Below the pieces are notes generated by a model, which ran no database searches, was not told the DNA's origin, and saw nothing but the letters and a program-made list of their open reading frames with translations. A DNA stretch of 11,659 nucleotides, taken from assembly GCA_002309855.1 (NCBI GenBank), contig DBYD01000018.1, positions 1-11,659 of the forward strand. Direction: 5' to 3'. Both the position numbers and the translations under genes were made by a program. Shown piece by piece: positions 4,831 to 11,659 of the stretch. Position 1 is the first letter of the stretch. Each line of letters opens with the position of its first letter. The stretch comes from Bacteroidales bacterium UBA1195 (lineage in GTDB: Bacteria > Bacteroidota > Bacteroidia > Bacteroidales > WCHB1-69).

Positions 4831-6924
4831 ATGGAAGAACTGTCCAACACCCCCGCCGCGGAGCAACCGCAGCCGGAAATGACCCAGGAAGAAACTATGC
4901 AGCAAAACCCCGCCGGGGAAACCGCAACCGCCCCGATTGAAGAAAAGGTTGCAGAAACCACTGAACCCGAAACAAGTGCAGAACCGGAACCGGTGGCTGA
5001 GCCTGTCGAAGCCACCGTGGAAGAAACACCTACCGTAGAGGTGGCCGAGCCTATCGCACCGGTGGCTGAGCCTGTCGAAGCCACCGCTGAAGAAAAACAA
5101 TCCGAAGAGATCGAGATTCCGGAAATACCGGACGACATTTACGACCATTTCACCAAAGATGAGGTGGTGCGCACACTTGAGGAGATTGTCACGAACGAAG
5201 ATATAAACAAGATAAAGAAGCAGGTATCCCTGCTGAAACTCCGCTTCATGCAACTGAACAAGGAGGAGGCGGAGCAGAGGCGTCTGGAGAAGGCATCTGC
5301 CGGAGAAGCCGCCGAAAGCAAGGAACCGGAAGCGAAAGGCAATGAGACTGCGGAAACGGAAAACGCTGAAGCTGAGAACGGTGCCGCAGAGGAGCAGCTG
5401 ACGGAAGAGCAGCTGTTGGACAAACGTTTCCACGCCGCTTTTGCCAAATACAAGGAGAACAAACAAAAATACATTGACCGGCTGGAGCAGCAGAAGGCCG
5501 ACAACCTGGCCGCCAAACAGAATCTTTTAGACAAACTTAAGGTACTCATTGATTCGGAAATTTCCCTGAAAGAGATTTACGACCAGTTCAAGGCCATTCA
5601 GGAGGAATGGAAGGGCATCGGCCCCGTGCCGCAGGCCAACACAACGGAAATCTGGCAGAACTACCACTTCTACGTTGAAAAGTTCTTCGACAAAGTCCGC
5701 ATAAACAAGGAGCTGCGCGAACTTGACCTCAAAAAGAACCTTGAAAGCAAAATAGCACTCTGCGAAAAAACGGAGGCCCTGCTGCTGGAACCCTCCATTT
5801 TCGAATCGTTCAGCCTCCTGCAGCAGTACCACAACGACTGGAAGGAGATCGGACCGGTGCCGGAAGACAAGAAGGAGGAGATCTGGGCACGCTTCAAAAA
5901 CGCCTCCGACCTGATCAACCAGAAACGGCGCGAGCACTATGAGCAGATGGCGCAGGAGCAGGAGAACAACTACCAGGCCAAACTGGCGCTCTGCCTCCGG
6001 GCTGAAGAGGTGACAAAAATTGATTTCAGCTCCATGAAACAGATGAACGAGGCAGGCAACATCGCCAGCGAGCTGCTCAAGACATGGCGTACCATCGGAC
6101 CCGCCCCCAAGCAGCACAATGATGAAATCTGGAACCGGTTCAAGAACACTCTGGACAACTTTTTCGAGCGGAAAAAGGAATCCATGCAGAAGATCAAGGA
6201 CGAACAGTTGGACAACTACAACCGCAAGGTCAATCTCTGCATTGAGGCTGAGGCCATCGCACAGCGTAAGGATTGGAAAAAGGCCACAGAGGAGCTGCTG
6301 AACCTGCAGAAGGAATGGAAGAGCATCGGATTTGTTGCGAAAAAACAATCCGACGCAATCTGGAAACGGTTCCGCAAAGCCTGCGACGATTTCTTCGCTG
6401 CCAAGAAGGATTATTTCTCCAACATCGAGGCCAACGAACAGAATAACATGGCCAAGAAGGAGGAGCTGATACGGAAGGTTTCTGAGACACCGCTTGCGGA
6501 CACACGCGAGGAAAACCTGAACATCATCAAGTCGTTCCAGCGCGAATGGACCGAAATCGGCTACACCCCAATAGCCGAGAAGGAGCGGTTGTGGAAAGCC
6601 TTCCGCGCCGCCATTGACCAACGCTTCGACCAGCTGCGCGCCAACGAGAGCGAAATGCGGAAGAACAACTACCAGCAGCACATACAGAACATCCTTGAGG
6701 ACGACAACTCCTCCGATGCGCTTAAGAAGGAGCGCAAGTTCCTTCAGAACAAGATTGCCCAACTGACGGAAGACGTCACATTGTGGAGCAACAACCTCGG
6801 CTTTTTCGCCAGCTCCAAGAACGCCGACCTGCTTAAGGCGCAGTTTGAAAAGAAAATCGAAAGCGCAAAGGATGAAATCAGGCAGCTGGAGGAGAAACTC
6901 AAACTTTTAAAGGAGGTGAAGTAA
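4831..6924 (+). CDS. DUF349 repeat protein with acidic N-terminal tail
   Basis: The 697-residue protein is cytoplasmic by appearance: no signal peptide and no membrane segment. Residues 1-100 are low-complexity, rich in Glu, Ala, Pro and Thr; residues 101-150 form a helical block (IPDDIYDHFTKDEVVRTLEE); 155-190 are again acidic low complexity. From about 200 to 615 there are five DUF349 repeats, each with the core W-x2-IG-x-x-P followed by a (E)IW-x-x-F helix: EEWKGIGPVP (Trp260), NDWKEIGPVP (337), KTWRTIGPAP (419), KEWKSIGFVA (496) and REWTEIGYTP (573). The last 80 residues are charged coiled coil. DUF349 proteins are widespread in Bacteroidetes and their biochemical role is, to my knowledge, not settled. 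It begins an operon with an OPT transporter and a YigZ-family gene. The tail contains an in-frame palindromic repeat. No Shine-Dalgarno precedes the ATG. Confidence 0.93.
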   Translation: MEELSNTPAAEQPQPEMTQEETMQQNPAGETATAPIEEKVAETTEPETSAEPEPVAEPVEATVEETPTVEVAEPIAPVAEPVEATAEEKQSEEIEIPEIPDDIYDHFTKDEVVRTLEEIVTNEDINKIKKQVSLLKLRFMQLNKEEAEQRRLEKASAGEAAESKEPEAKGNETAETENAEAENGAAEEQLTEEQLLDKRFHAAFAKYKENKQKYIDRLEQQKADNLAAKQNLLDKLKVLIDSEISLKEIYDQFKAIQEEWKGIGPVPQANTTEIWQNYHFYVEKFFDKVRINKELRELDLKKNLESKIALCEKTEALLLEPSIFESFSLLQQYHNDWKEIGPVPEDKKEEIWARFKNASDLINQKRREHYEQMAQEQENNYQAKLALCLRAEEVTKIDFSSMKQMNEAGNIASELLKTWRTIGPAPKQHNDEIWNRFKNTLDNFFERKKESMQKIKDEQLDNYNRKVNLCIEAEAIAQRKDWKKATEELLNLQKEWKSIGFVAKKQSDAIWKRFRKACDDFFAAKKDYFSNIEANEQNNMAKKEELIRKVSETPLADTREENLNIIKSFQREWTEIGYTPIAEKERLWKAFRAAIDQRFDQLRANESEMRKNNYQQHIQNILEDDNSSDALKKERKFLQNKIAQLTEDVTLWSNNLGFFASSKNADLLKAQFEKKIESAKDEIRQLEEKLKLLKEVK
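4991..5017 (+). repeat. REP-like palindrome, copy 1, inside the DUF349 gene
   Basis: CGGTGGCT (4991-4998) and AGCCACCG (5010-5017) form a perfect 8-bp stem around an 11-nt loop GAGCCTGTCGA. The unit encodes PVAEPVEAT (residues 54-62). It is part of a 29-bp stretch (4989-5017) repeated exactly at 5058-5086, 69 bp (23 codons) away, so the frame is preserved. The core TGAGCCTGTCGAA resembles dispersed palindromes I recall from many bacterial genomes. Confidence 0.85.
5041..5060 (+). repeat. Decayed copy of the palindromic unit
   Basis: The 20 bases match copy 1 from position 4993 at 16 of 20 sites, and encode VAEPIAP (residues 71-77) where the full copies encode VAEPVEA. The right arm has diverged so no hairpin remains. 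It abuts copy 2, which suggests a small tandem array that has been partly eroded. Confidence 0.55.
5060..5086 (+). repeat. REP-like palindrome, copy 2, inside the DUF349 gene
   Basis: This copy is identical to copy 1 over 29 bp (5058-5086): stem CGGTGGCT at 5060-5067, loop 5068-5078, and AGCCACCG at 5079-5086. It encodes the same PVAEPVEAT peptide (residues 77-85) in the same frame. Both copies are followed within three bases by GAAGAAA. Confidence 0.85.
6909..6919 (+). promoter_or_regulatory. Strong Shine-Dalgarno for the OPT transporter
   Basis: AAGGAGGTGA, preceded by another A, lies inside the last codons of the DUF349 gene (encoding LKEVK) and ends its GGAGG core 9 nt before the transporter ATG. 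It is complementary to the anti-Shine-Dalgarno CCUCC of 16S rRNA. No other gene in the window has such a site. Confidence 0.7.
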
Positions 6925-6925
6925 T

Positions 6926-8923
6926 ATGGAAAACAACGAGGAAACCATCGGCAAACTCCCCGACAACGCATATCGGGAGCTGAAAGATGGGGAGGAATAC
7001 CGCCCCATACTTAATCCAAACAAAAAGTATCCGGAACTTAACGCCTGGACAATCATCGGCGGACTTCTGATGGCCGTCGTCTTCTCCGCCGCAACCGCCT
7101 ACGCGGGGCTGCGGTTCGGGCAGGTGTTTGAGGCTGCCATCCCTATCGCAATCATAGCGGTGGGCGCCTCCACGCTGGCCAAGCGGAAAAGCCCGCTGTC
7201 GGAGAATGTCATCATCCAGTCGATCGGCGCAAGCTCCGGTGTGATTGTCGCAGGAGCAATCTTCACGCTGCCGGCCATCTACATCATCCAGGAGACCAAC
7301 CCGGAGATACACATGGAGGTGCACTTCCTCCAGATTTTCCTGGCCTCGTTGCTTGGCGGATTCCTAGGCATCCTTTTCCTGATTCCCTTCAGGAAATACT
7401 TTGTCTCCGACATGCACGGCAAATACCCCTTCCCTGAAGCCACCGCAACCACCGAAATCCTGGTTTCGGGCGCACGTGGCGGCAACCAGGCCAAACTGCT
7501 GCTCATCAGCGGGCTCATCGGCGGCGCATACGACTTCCTGATGACCACCTTCCGCATGTGGGCCGAGAATATCTCCACCCGCATGACAGGCTGGGGCGAA
7601 CAGCTGGCCACCGACCACAAGTTCCTCTTCAAGATGAACGCAAGCTCAATCCTGCTTGGCACCGGCTACCTGATCGGACTGAAATACGCCGCCATCATCT
7701 GCGCAGGCTCTTTCCTTTCATGGTGGTTCATACTGCCGCTCCTCGGCGAGTTCGGCAGCATCACCGATGCTGAAGGGATGCTTGTGAGCATGAGCACACT
7801 GGATCCGGAATTCATCTTCGCCAACTACATCCGCTATATCGGCATAGGCGGCATCGCCATGGCCGGTCTGCTCGGAGTCATCAAATCCTCAAAGGTTATC
7901 AAAACCTCATTGGGTGTTGCCCTCAAGGTGGGTAAAGGCTCGGAGGGAGGACAGCAGATCGCCCGCACGCAGCGCGACATCCCGATGAAGATATTGCTGC
8001 TCGGCTTCGTGGCCGTCCTGCTTATGATTTTCGCATTCTTCTTCTTCGGCGGCCTTCAGATGAACCTCACCCAGGTGATTGTAGGACTGCTTGTGGTATT
8101 TGTGTTCGCATTCCTGTTCACGACCGTTGCGGCCACCGCCATCGCCACCGTGGGGACAAACCCCGTTTCGGGCATGACCATGATGACGCTGATACTGGCC
8201 TCCTTCATCCTCTCCGCCGTCGGGCTGCAGGGAGGAAGCGGCATTATCACCGCGCTGATTGTGGGCGGCATAGTCTGCTCCGCGCTTGCAATGGCGGGCG
8301 GATTCATCACCGACCTGAAAATCGGCTACTGGATCGGTTCGTCACCCTACAAGCAGCAGGGGTTCAAATTTTTGGGAACCCTCGTCTCCGCACTTACGGT
8401 GGGAGCGGTCATAATGTTGCTTTCCAAGACTTACGGATACACTGGCGAGGATGCGCTTGCGGCACCGCAGGCAAACGCCATGGCGGCCATCATCAAGCCG
8501 CTTATGTTCGGCGGCAGCACACCGTGGATTCTCTACATCATCGGTGCGATTTTCGCCATTGTGCTGGACTGCATCGGCGTGCCGGCACTTGCCTTCTCGC
8601 TTGGAATGTTCATCCCGCTGCAGCTTAACACCCCGTTGCTGGTCGGCGGACTGCTCTCATGGTTCATCGGCAGCCGCAGCAAGGACGAGAAACTGAACAA
8701 GGCGCGCAAGGACAAGGGCACCCTGTTAGCATCCGGCCTGCTGGCGGGCGGCGCAATCATGGGCGTTGTAAGCGCAATCATGAAACTCTGCGGCGCAGAG
8801 GTTGGCATGCCCGAATCATACGTGGGCGGCAGCCTCTTCAACGTGCTGGCCATCGTGATGTTCGCACTGCTCTGCATCTATCTGGTGTGGGATTCGCTGC
8901 GTGCCAAACCGGCAGAGGCGTAA
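6926..8923 (+). CDS. OPT-family oligopeptide transporter
   Basis: This 665-residue inner-membrane protein belongs to the OPT family of peptide and metal-chelate transporters, most like the bacterial oligopeptide branch. A hydrophilic N-terminus (1-38) with RELKDGEEYRPIL leads into many membrane segments. Family blocks visible are TAYAGLRFGQVFEAAIP (57-73), GKYPFPEATATTEIL (165-179), TVGTNPVSGMTMMTL (408-422), and ITDLKIGYWIGSSPYKQQGFK (461-481). Length fits the bacterial family (about 600-700). OPT proteins are secondary carriers, usually driven by protons; the substrate here cannot be told. It starts one base after the DUF349 stop (TAA-T-ATG), with a strong Shine-Dalgarno inside the upstream gene, so expression is tied to the operon but translation probably starts independently as well. 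A YigZ-family gene follows after 4 nt. Confidence 0.95.
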   Translation: MENNEETIGKLPDNAYRELKDGEEYRPILNPNKKYPELNAWTIIGGLLMAVVFSAATAYAGLRFGQVFEAAIPIAIIAVGASTLAKRKSPLSENVIIQSIGASSGVIVAGAIFTLPAIYIIQETNPEIHMEVHFLQIFLASLLGGFLGILFLIPFRKYFVSDMHGKYPFPEATATTEILVSGARGGNQAKLLLISGLIGGAYDFLMTTFRMWAENISTRMTGWGEQLATDHKFLFKMNASSILLGTGYLIGLKYAAIICAGSFLSWWFILPLLGEFGSITDAEGMLVSMSTLDPEFIFANYIRYIGIGGIAMAGLLGVIKSSKVIKTSLGVALKVGKGSEGGQQIARTQRDIPMKILLLGFVAVLLMIFAFFFFGGLQMNLTQVIVGLLVVFVFAFLFTTVAATAIATVGTNPVSGMTMMTLILASFILSAVGLQGGSGIITALIVGGIVCSALAMAGGFITDLKIGYWIGSSPYKQQGFKFLGTLVSALTVGAVIMLLSKTYGYTGEDALAAPQANAMAAIIKPLMFGGSTPWILYIIGAIFAIVLDCIGVPALAFSLGMFIPLQLNTPLLVGGLLSWFIGSRSKDEKLNKARKDKGTLLASGLLAGGAIMGVVSAIMKLCGAEVGMPESYVGGSLFNVLAIVMFALLCIYLVWDSLRAKPAEA

Positions 8924-8927
8924 CCGC

Positions 8928-9542
8928 ATGGAAAACACCTACAAGACAATCGTGGCGACAGCCACGGGACAATTCAAGGACAGAGGGAGCCGCTTCATCG
9001 GCTTCCTCTATCCTGTTTCAGACGAGGAGGAGATAAAAGCGCATCTGGCCGCACTGAAAAAGGAATACCATGATGCCACGCATTATTGCTACGCCTACAC
9101 AATCGGCCACACCGGCCAGCCCCAGACACGCCTCAACGATGACGGGGAACCCTCCGGCAGCGCGGCACGCCCCATCTTCGGGCAGCTGCAGTCAGCCGGA
9201 CTTTCCGATGTGCTGGCGGTTGTGGTGCGCTATTTCGGCGGCACCAAGCTCGGGGTGCCGGGGCTGATAAACGCATACAAGACCGCCACACGGGAGGCAA
9301 TCGGAAACGCCACAGTGGTGGAAAAACAGATTCTTGACCTGGCCGAAGCCAGCCTTCCGTACGACAGGGTCAACAGCCTGCTCCAACTGCTCAAAAAAAA
9401 GGATGCCACGGTGCGCGGCATGGACTATGCGGACGGGAAAAGCATCGTCCGCTTTGAAATCCGCCACGACCGTTTTGCGGAACTTCAGGAGAGCATCCCC
9501 CAAACCTCTCCCATCTCCATACAGCACCTGAAAACCATATAG
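8928..9542 (+). CDS. YigZ/IMPACT-family protein (UPF0029)
   Basis: The 204-residue protein has the N-terminal IMPACT/UPF0029 domain (about 1-120) with YCYAYTIG, DDGEPSGSAARPIFGQLQ (71-88) and the signature VVRYFGGTKLGVPGLINAY (99-117), followed by a smaller ferredoxin-like C-terminal domain (about 130-200; DUF1949 type). Bacterial members are of uncertain function; the eukaryotic relative IMPACT/Yih1 acts in translation control through Gcn1. The frame is open nine codons further to a GTG at 8901 inside the transporter gene, but the ATG at 8928 gives MENTYKTI, the usual start for the family, and lies 4 nt after the transporter stop. It is the last gene of the operon; a T run (9548-9554) follows the stop without a convincing hairpin. 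Confidence 0.95.
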   Translation: MENTYKTIVATATGQFKDRGSRFIGFLYPVSDEEEIKAHLAALKKEYHDATHYCYAYTIGHTGQPQTRLNDDGEPSGSAARPIFGQLQSAGLSDVLAVVVRYFGGTKLGVPGLINAYKTATREAIGNATVVEKQILDLAEASLPYDRVNSLLQLLKKKDATVRGMDYADGKSIVRFEIRHDRFAELQESIPQTSPISIQHLKTI

Positions 9543-9587
9543 TTTACTTTTTTTGCCCTTTTTCTGCCATAATATATAAATTATTTG

Positions 9588-9595
9588 TATATTTG
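9588..9595 (+). promoter_or_regulatory. Promoter of the secreted beta-helix gene
   Basis: TATATTTG is a perfect match to the -7 consensus TAnnTTTG. The best -33 candidate, CTG at 9564-9566, is 21 nt upstream and imperfect. The start point would be near 9602, giving an AT-rich leader of about 37 nt without a Shine-Dalgarno. The leader holds TATAATTTATT twice, 17 bp apart, which may be simple AT-rich sequence. Confidence 0.7.
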
Positions 9596-9638
9596 CGCAT
9601 TGAATTTATAATTTATTGTTAAATATAATTTATTTATT

Positions 9639-11659
9639 ATGAAAGCATTACAAATTCTTTCAAAGAAACTTGCCCTTGTTTTGCTGAGCCTGCTACTCCC
9701 ATGCGCGGGACTATGGGCCCAGAAGACCATCGTCATCGGAAGCTCCGCAAAGGCTGACCATCCTTTCGCCGCTTTCGACTCCCTGCTGACGGAAGTTTCG
9801 TCCGGTAACATCACCGGCCAAATCACCTTCGCCTTTGAATCGGGCAGCTATGCCCTCTCCAAGGCAATAGTGGTCAATTCGGCCAAATTCACCGCCAAGG
9901 ACCACCTGACCATCACCTCCGTCGCAAAAGACCGCGACAGTGTGGTCTTCTCCTATAACGGCAGTATCGCCGCCTTACAGCTGAACAACACCAAAAATGT
10001 CACATTCAGCCATATCACCATCAGCAGCACCAAAACCAGCGGCTGCCATGCGGTCGGTGTGAACGGGCCGGTGGACAACGTGCTGTTCTACAAATGCACT
10101 ATCGCAGCCCCCAGCACTGGCACTGCCGGAAGCTGCTGCCCCATCGGCACCGCTTCGGCAACCGCCGCAACTGACAAGGGGAGCATCTCCGCCGCAGTCA
10201 ACGGCCTCGCCTTTGTCGGCAACATCATCACGGGAGGATGCCGCGGAATCTGGCTGAACGGCTCAAGCACCAACCATCTGAACAATATCCGCATCGACAG
10301 CAACGAAATCCTCAACAGCTACGATGTCGACGCCAACATAACCTATTGCGACACCGTATCTTTTGCACACAACATTGACATCCCGCGTCCGGGCATCAAC
10401 GCCAACCACTACGGCATCACCCTCAGCAGCTGCGTGGTGGAGAAATTCTGCGGAAACTTGATCAACTATGCGGGCGTCACACAGTCAGCCCATACCGGCG
10501 TGCTGCTTACCATCACCAACTGCACACCGGCCTCCGGAAAACGCTTCCTGGTCGCCAACAATGTGGTTATCGGAAAGACAATCTTAGGATACAAGACCTC
10601 AATCGGCCATTTGGCCACGATGAACAACCTGCAGGCGGACATCCTGCACAACAGCATATTCAACAACAAGGCAACCACCAACGCCACCTATTCGGTGAAC
10701 TGCCTCAACATTGCAGGAGCCTCCACAGATGTCAATGTGATAGGCAACATGCTTGTCACCATTGACACCAACCAGTTCCCGCTGCGCATCGACACCACCA
10801 CCGCCTCATGCTTCACCGACTACAACAACTACTGGAGCAACGGCGGATTCCTGGCCCGCGACAACGTCAAAACCTTCAGCAGCCTGAGCGCAGTGCAGGG
10901 TTTCACAGGAGGTGACAAGTACAGCCTCTCCATAAACCCGACATTCGCCGACGCCACACAAGGGCTCAAACTTGAAAACCCCGGCCCCTTCACAATTGTG
11001 CCGAACCCCGGCGTGACGGAGGACTTCCAGGGCATGACCCGCGGCAAGACAACCACCATCGGAGCATACGCGGTCGCATCGCTTGACGCCGCCCTCGCCG
11101 ATTTCGGCAAGACCGACTTCAACGCCACCGCCAGCGGCAACAACGACCTTTACCTCACCATCATGAACGCAGGCATGACCACCCTGACCTCAGCGGTCTT
11201 ACTCTGGGACGACGGCACCACCGTGCAGAAATACGTCTGGAGCGGCAACCTGGCACTTGGGGACAAGGACAGCGTGAAGGTCGGGACATTCAAGGCAACG
11301 TCCGGCACCACATGCCACATCAAGGCATGGGTGACCGACCCGAACAGCGGCAAGGACGAATTTGCCGGTAACGACACCATCAAAATTGAAAAATACATCT
11401 GCAAGGGAGCCTTAGCCGGTGACTACACCGTCGGCAAGGGCATGGATTTCGCCGACCTCGACGAAGCCATGTTCATACTGGAGAACTGCGGCATCGAGAA
11501 ACCGGTCCGCCTGATGCTGGCCGGAGGCAAATACGGAACCCTAACCATCGCCGATTCAATACCCGGCTCCAGCTACACCAACACCGTCACACTGATGCCT
11601 TACAAGAACGACACCGTGGTCATTGACGGTGGCACAGGCACATCGCTCCAGCTGAACGG
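9639..11659 (+). CDS. Large secreted protein with beta-helix and Ig-like modules (3' end beyond window)
   Basis: The frame is open from the ATG at 9639 to the window end (673 codons seen, no stop). A signal peptide (KKLALVLLSLLLPCAGLWA, cleavage likely after Ala27 before QKT) sends it out of the cytoplasm. Residues about 30-480 look like a right-handed parallel beta-helix: short strands with repeated N-N and V-x-N-x-I patterns (NNTKNVTFSHITIS, LAFVGNIITGG, IRIDSNEILNS, DILHNSIFNN, VNVIGNML), closing with NPTFAD, DFQGMTRGK and TIGAYAV as in many such proteins. Residues about 485-585 resemble an Ig-like CARDB module (YLTIMNAGMTTLTS, HIKAWVTDPN). From about 594 a second helix module begins (GDYTVGKGMDFADLDEAM). 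Substrate or ligand is unknown. Bacteroidetes proteins of this build often end in a type IX secretion sorting domain, which would lie outside the window. Own promoter upstream; separate from the yigZ operon. Confidence 0.9.
   Translation, partial: MKALQILSKKLALVLLSLLLPCAGLWAQKTIVIGSSAKADHPFAAFDSLLTEVSSGNITGQITFAFESGSYALSKAIVVNSAKFTAKDHLTITSVAKDRDSVVFSYNGSIAALQLNNTKNVTFSHITISSTKTSGCHAVGVNGPVDNVLFYKCTIAAPSTGTAGSCCPIGTASATAATDKGSISAAVNGLAFVGNIITGGCRGIWLNGSSTNHLNNIRIDSNEILNSYDVDANITYCDTVSFAHNIDIPRPGINANHYGITLSSCVVEKFCGNLINYAGVTQSAHTGVLLTITNCTPASGKRFLVANNVVIGKTILGYKTSIGHLATMNNLQADILHNSIFNNKATTNATYSVNCLNIAGASTDVNVIGNMLVTIDTNQFPLRIDTTTASCFTDYNNYWSNGGFLARDNVKTFSSLSAVQGFTGGDKYSLSINPTFADATQGLKLENPGPFTIVPNPGVTEDFQGMTRGKTTTIGAYAVASLDAALADFGKTDFNATASGNNDLYLTIMNAGMTTLTSAVLLWDDGTTVQKYVWSGNLALGDKDSVKVGTFKATSGTTCHIKAWVTDPNSGKDEFAGNDTIKIEKYICKGALAGDYTVGKGMDFADLDEAMFILENCGIEKPVRLMLAGGKYGTLTIADSIPGSSYTNTVTLMPYKNDTVVIDGGTGTSLQLN

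Noticed and set aside
5527..6762. A 411-codon open frame on the minus strand opposite the DUF349 gene
   Set aside because: It is a mirror of Glu-, Lys- and Gln-rich coding sequence (giving Leu, Phe and Val) and shows no domain; the + strand frame has five clear repeats.
8901..8927. GTG start giving a 213-residue YigZ protein
   Set aside because: The extra residues overlap the transporter gene; the ATG four bases after the transporter stop fits the family N-terminus.
9543..9570. Terminator after the yigZ-family gene
   Set aside because: There is a T run at 9548-9554 but only a weak four-base stem before it, so the evidence does not reach a call.
9607..9634. Direct repeat TATAATTTATT, twice, 17 bp apart, as an operator
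   Set aside because: The leader is nearly all A and T, so an 11-base match is expected without function; noted only under the promoter.

Overview
The window looks like chromosomal DNA from a member of the Bacteroidetes, probably Bacteroidales. The reasons are promoter -7 elements of the type TAnnTTTG (TATCTTTG upstream of thyA, TATTTTTG upstream of the DUF349 gene, TATATTTG upstream of the beta-helix gene), a near absence of Shine-Dalgarno sequences, a DUF349 repeat protein, and a long secreted beta-helix protein whose signal peptide ends LWA-QKT. No RNA gene, insertion sequence, CRISPR array or phage gene was seen. Most of the window is ordinary chromosome. The assignment below genus level is left open.

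Left part (1-4680): a 79-residue lipoprotein gene on the + strand converges on a minus-strand block, and one perfect 12-bp hairpin flanked by A and T tracts probably terminates both. Read in its own direction the minus-strand block is: LD-carboxypeptidase (cell-wall recycling), a polytopic membrane protein of unknown function, RNase HII (gaps of 18 and 1 nt, so probably one operon), then thymidylate synthase with its own promoter, then a tandem universal stress protein 34 nt further on. The open 5' starts of the LD-carboxypeptidase and RNase HII frames are longer than the likely proteins, so internal ATG starts are chosen for both.

Middle part (4681-9542): a divergent promoter region separates the carboxypeptidase from a tight + strand operon: a 697-residue protein with five DUF349 repeats, an OPT-family oligopeptide transporter, and a YigZ/IMPACT-family protein (gaps of 1 and 4 nt). 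The first mRNA begins with a small perfect hairpin. The acidic N-terminal tail of the DUF349 protein contains two identical 29-bp copies, and one decayed copy, of a palindrome that resembles known dispersed REP-type repeats and is read in frame. The transporter start is preceded by a full AAAGGAGGTGA Shine-Dalgarno, which is odd in this phylum.

Right part (9543-11659): an AT-rich promoter region and then a long open frame, running off the window end, for a secreted protein made of beta-helix, Ig-like and second beta-helix modules. It is probably a surface or secreted adhesin or carbohydrate-active scaffold. No obviously new multi-gene system is visible; the items most worth checking are the in-frame palindromes, the isolated strong Shine-Dalgarno and the modular secreted protein.
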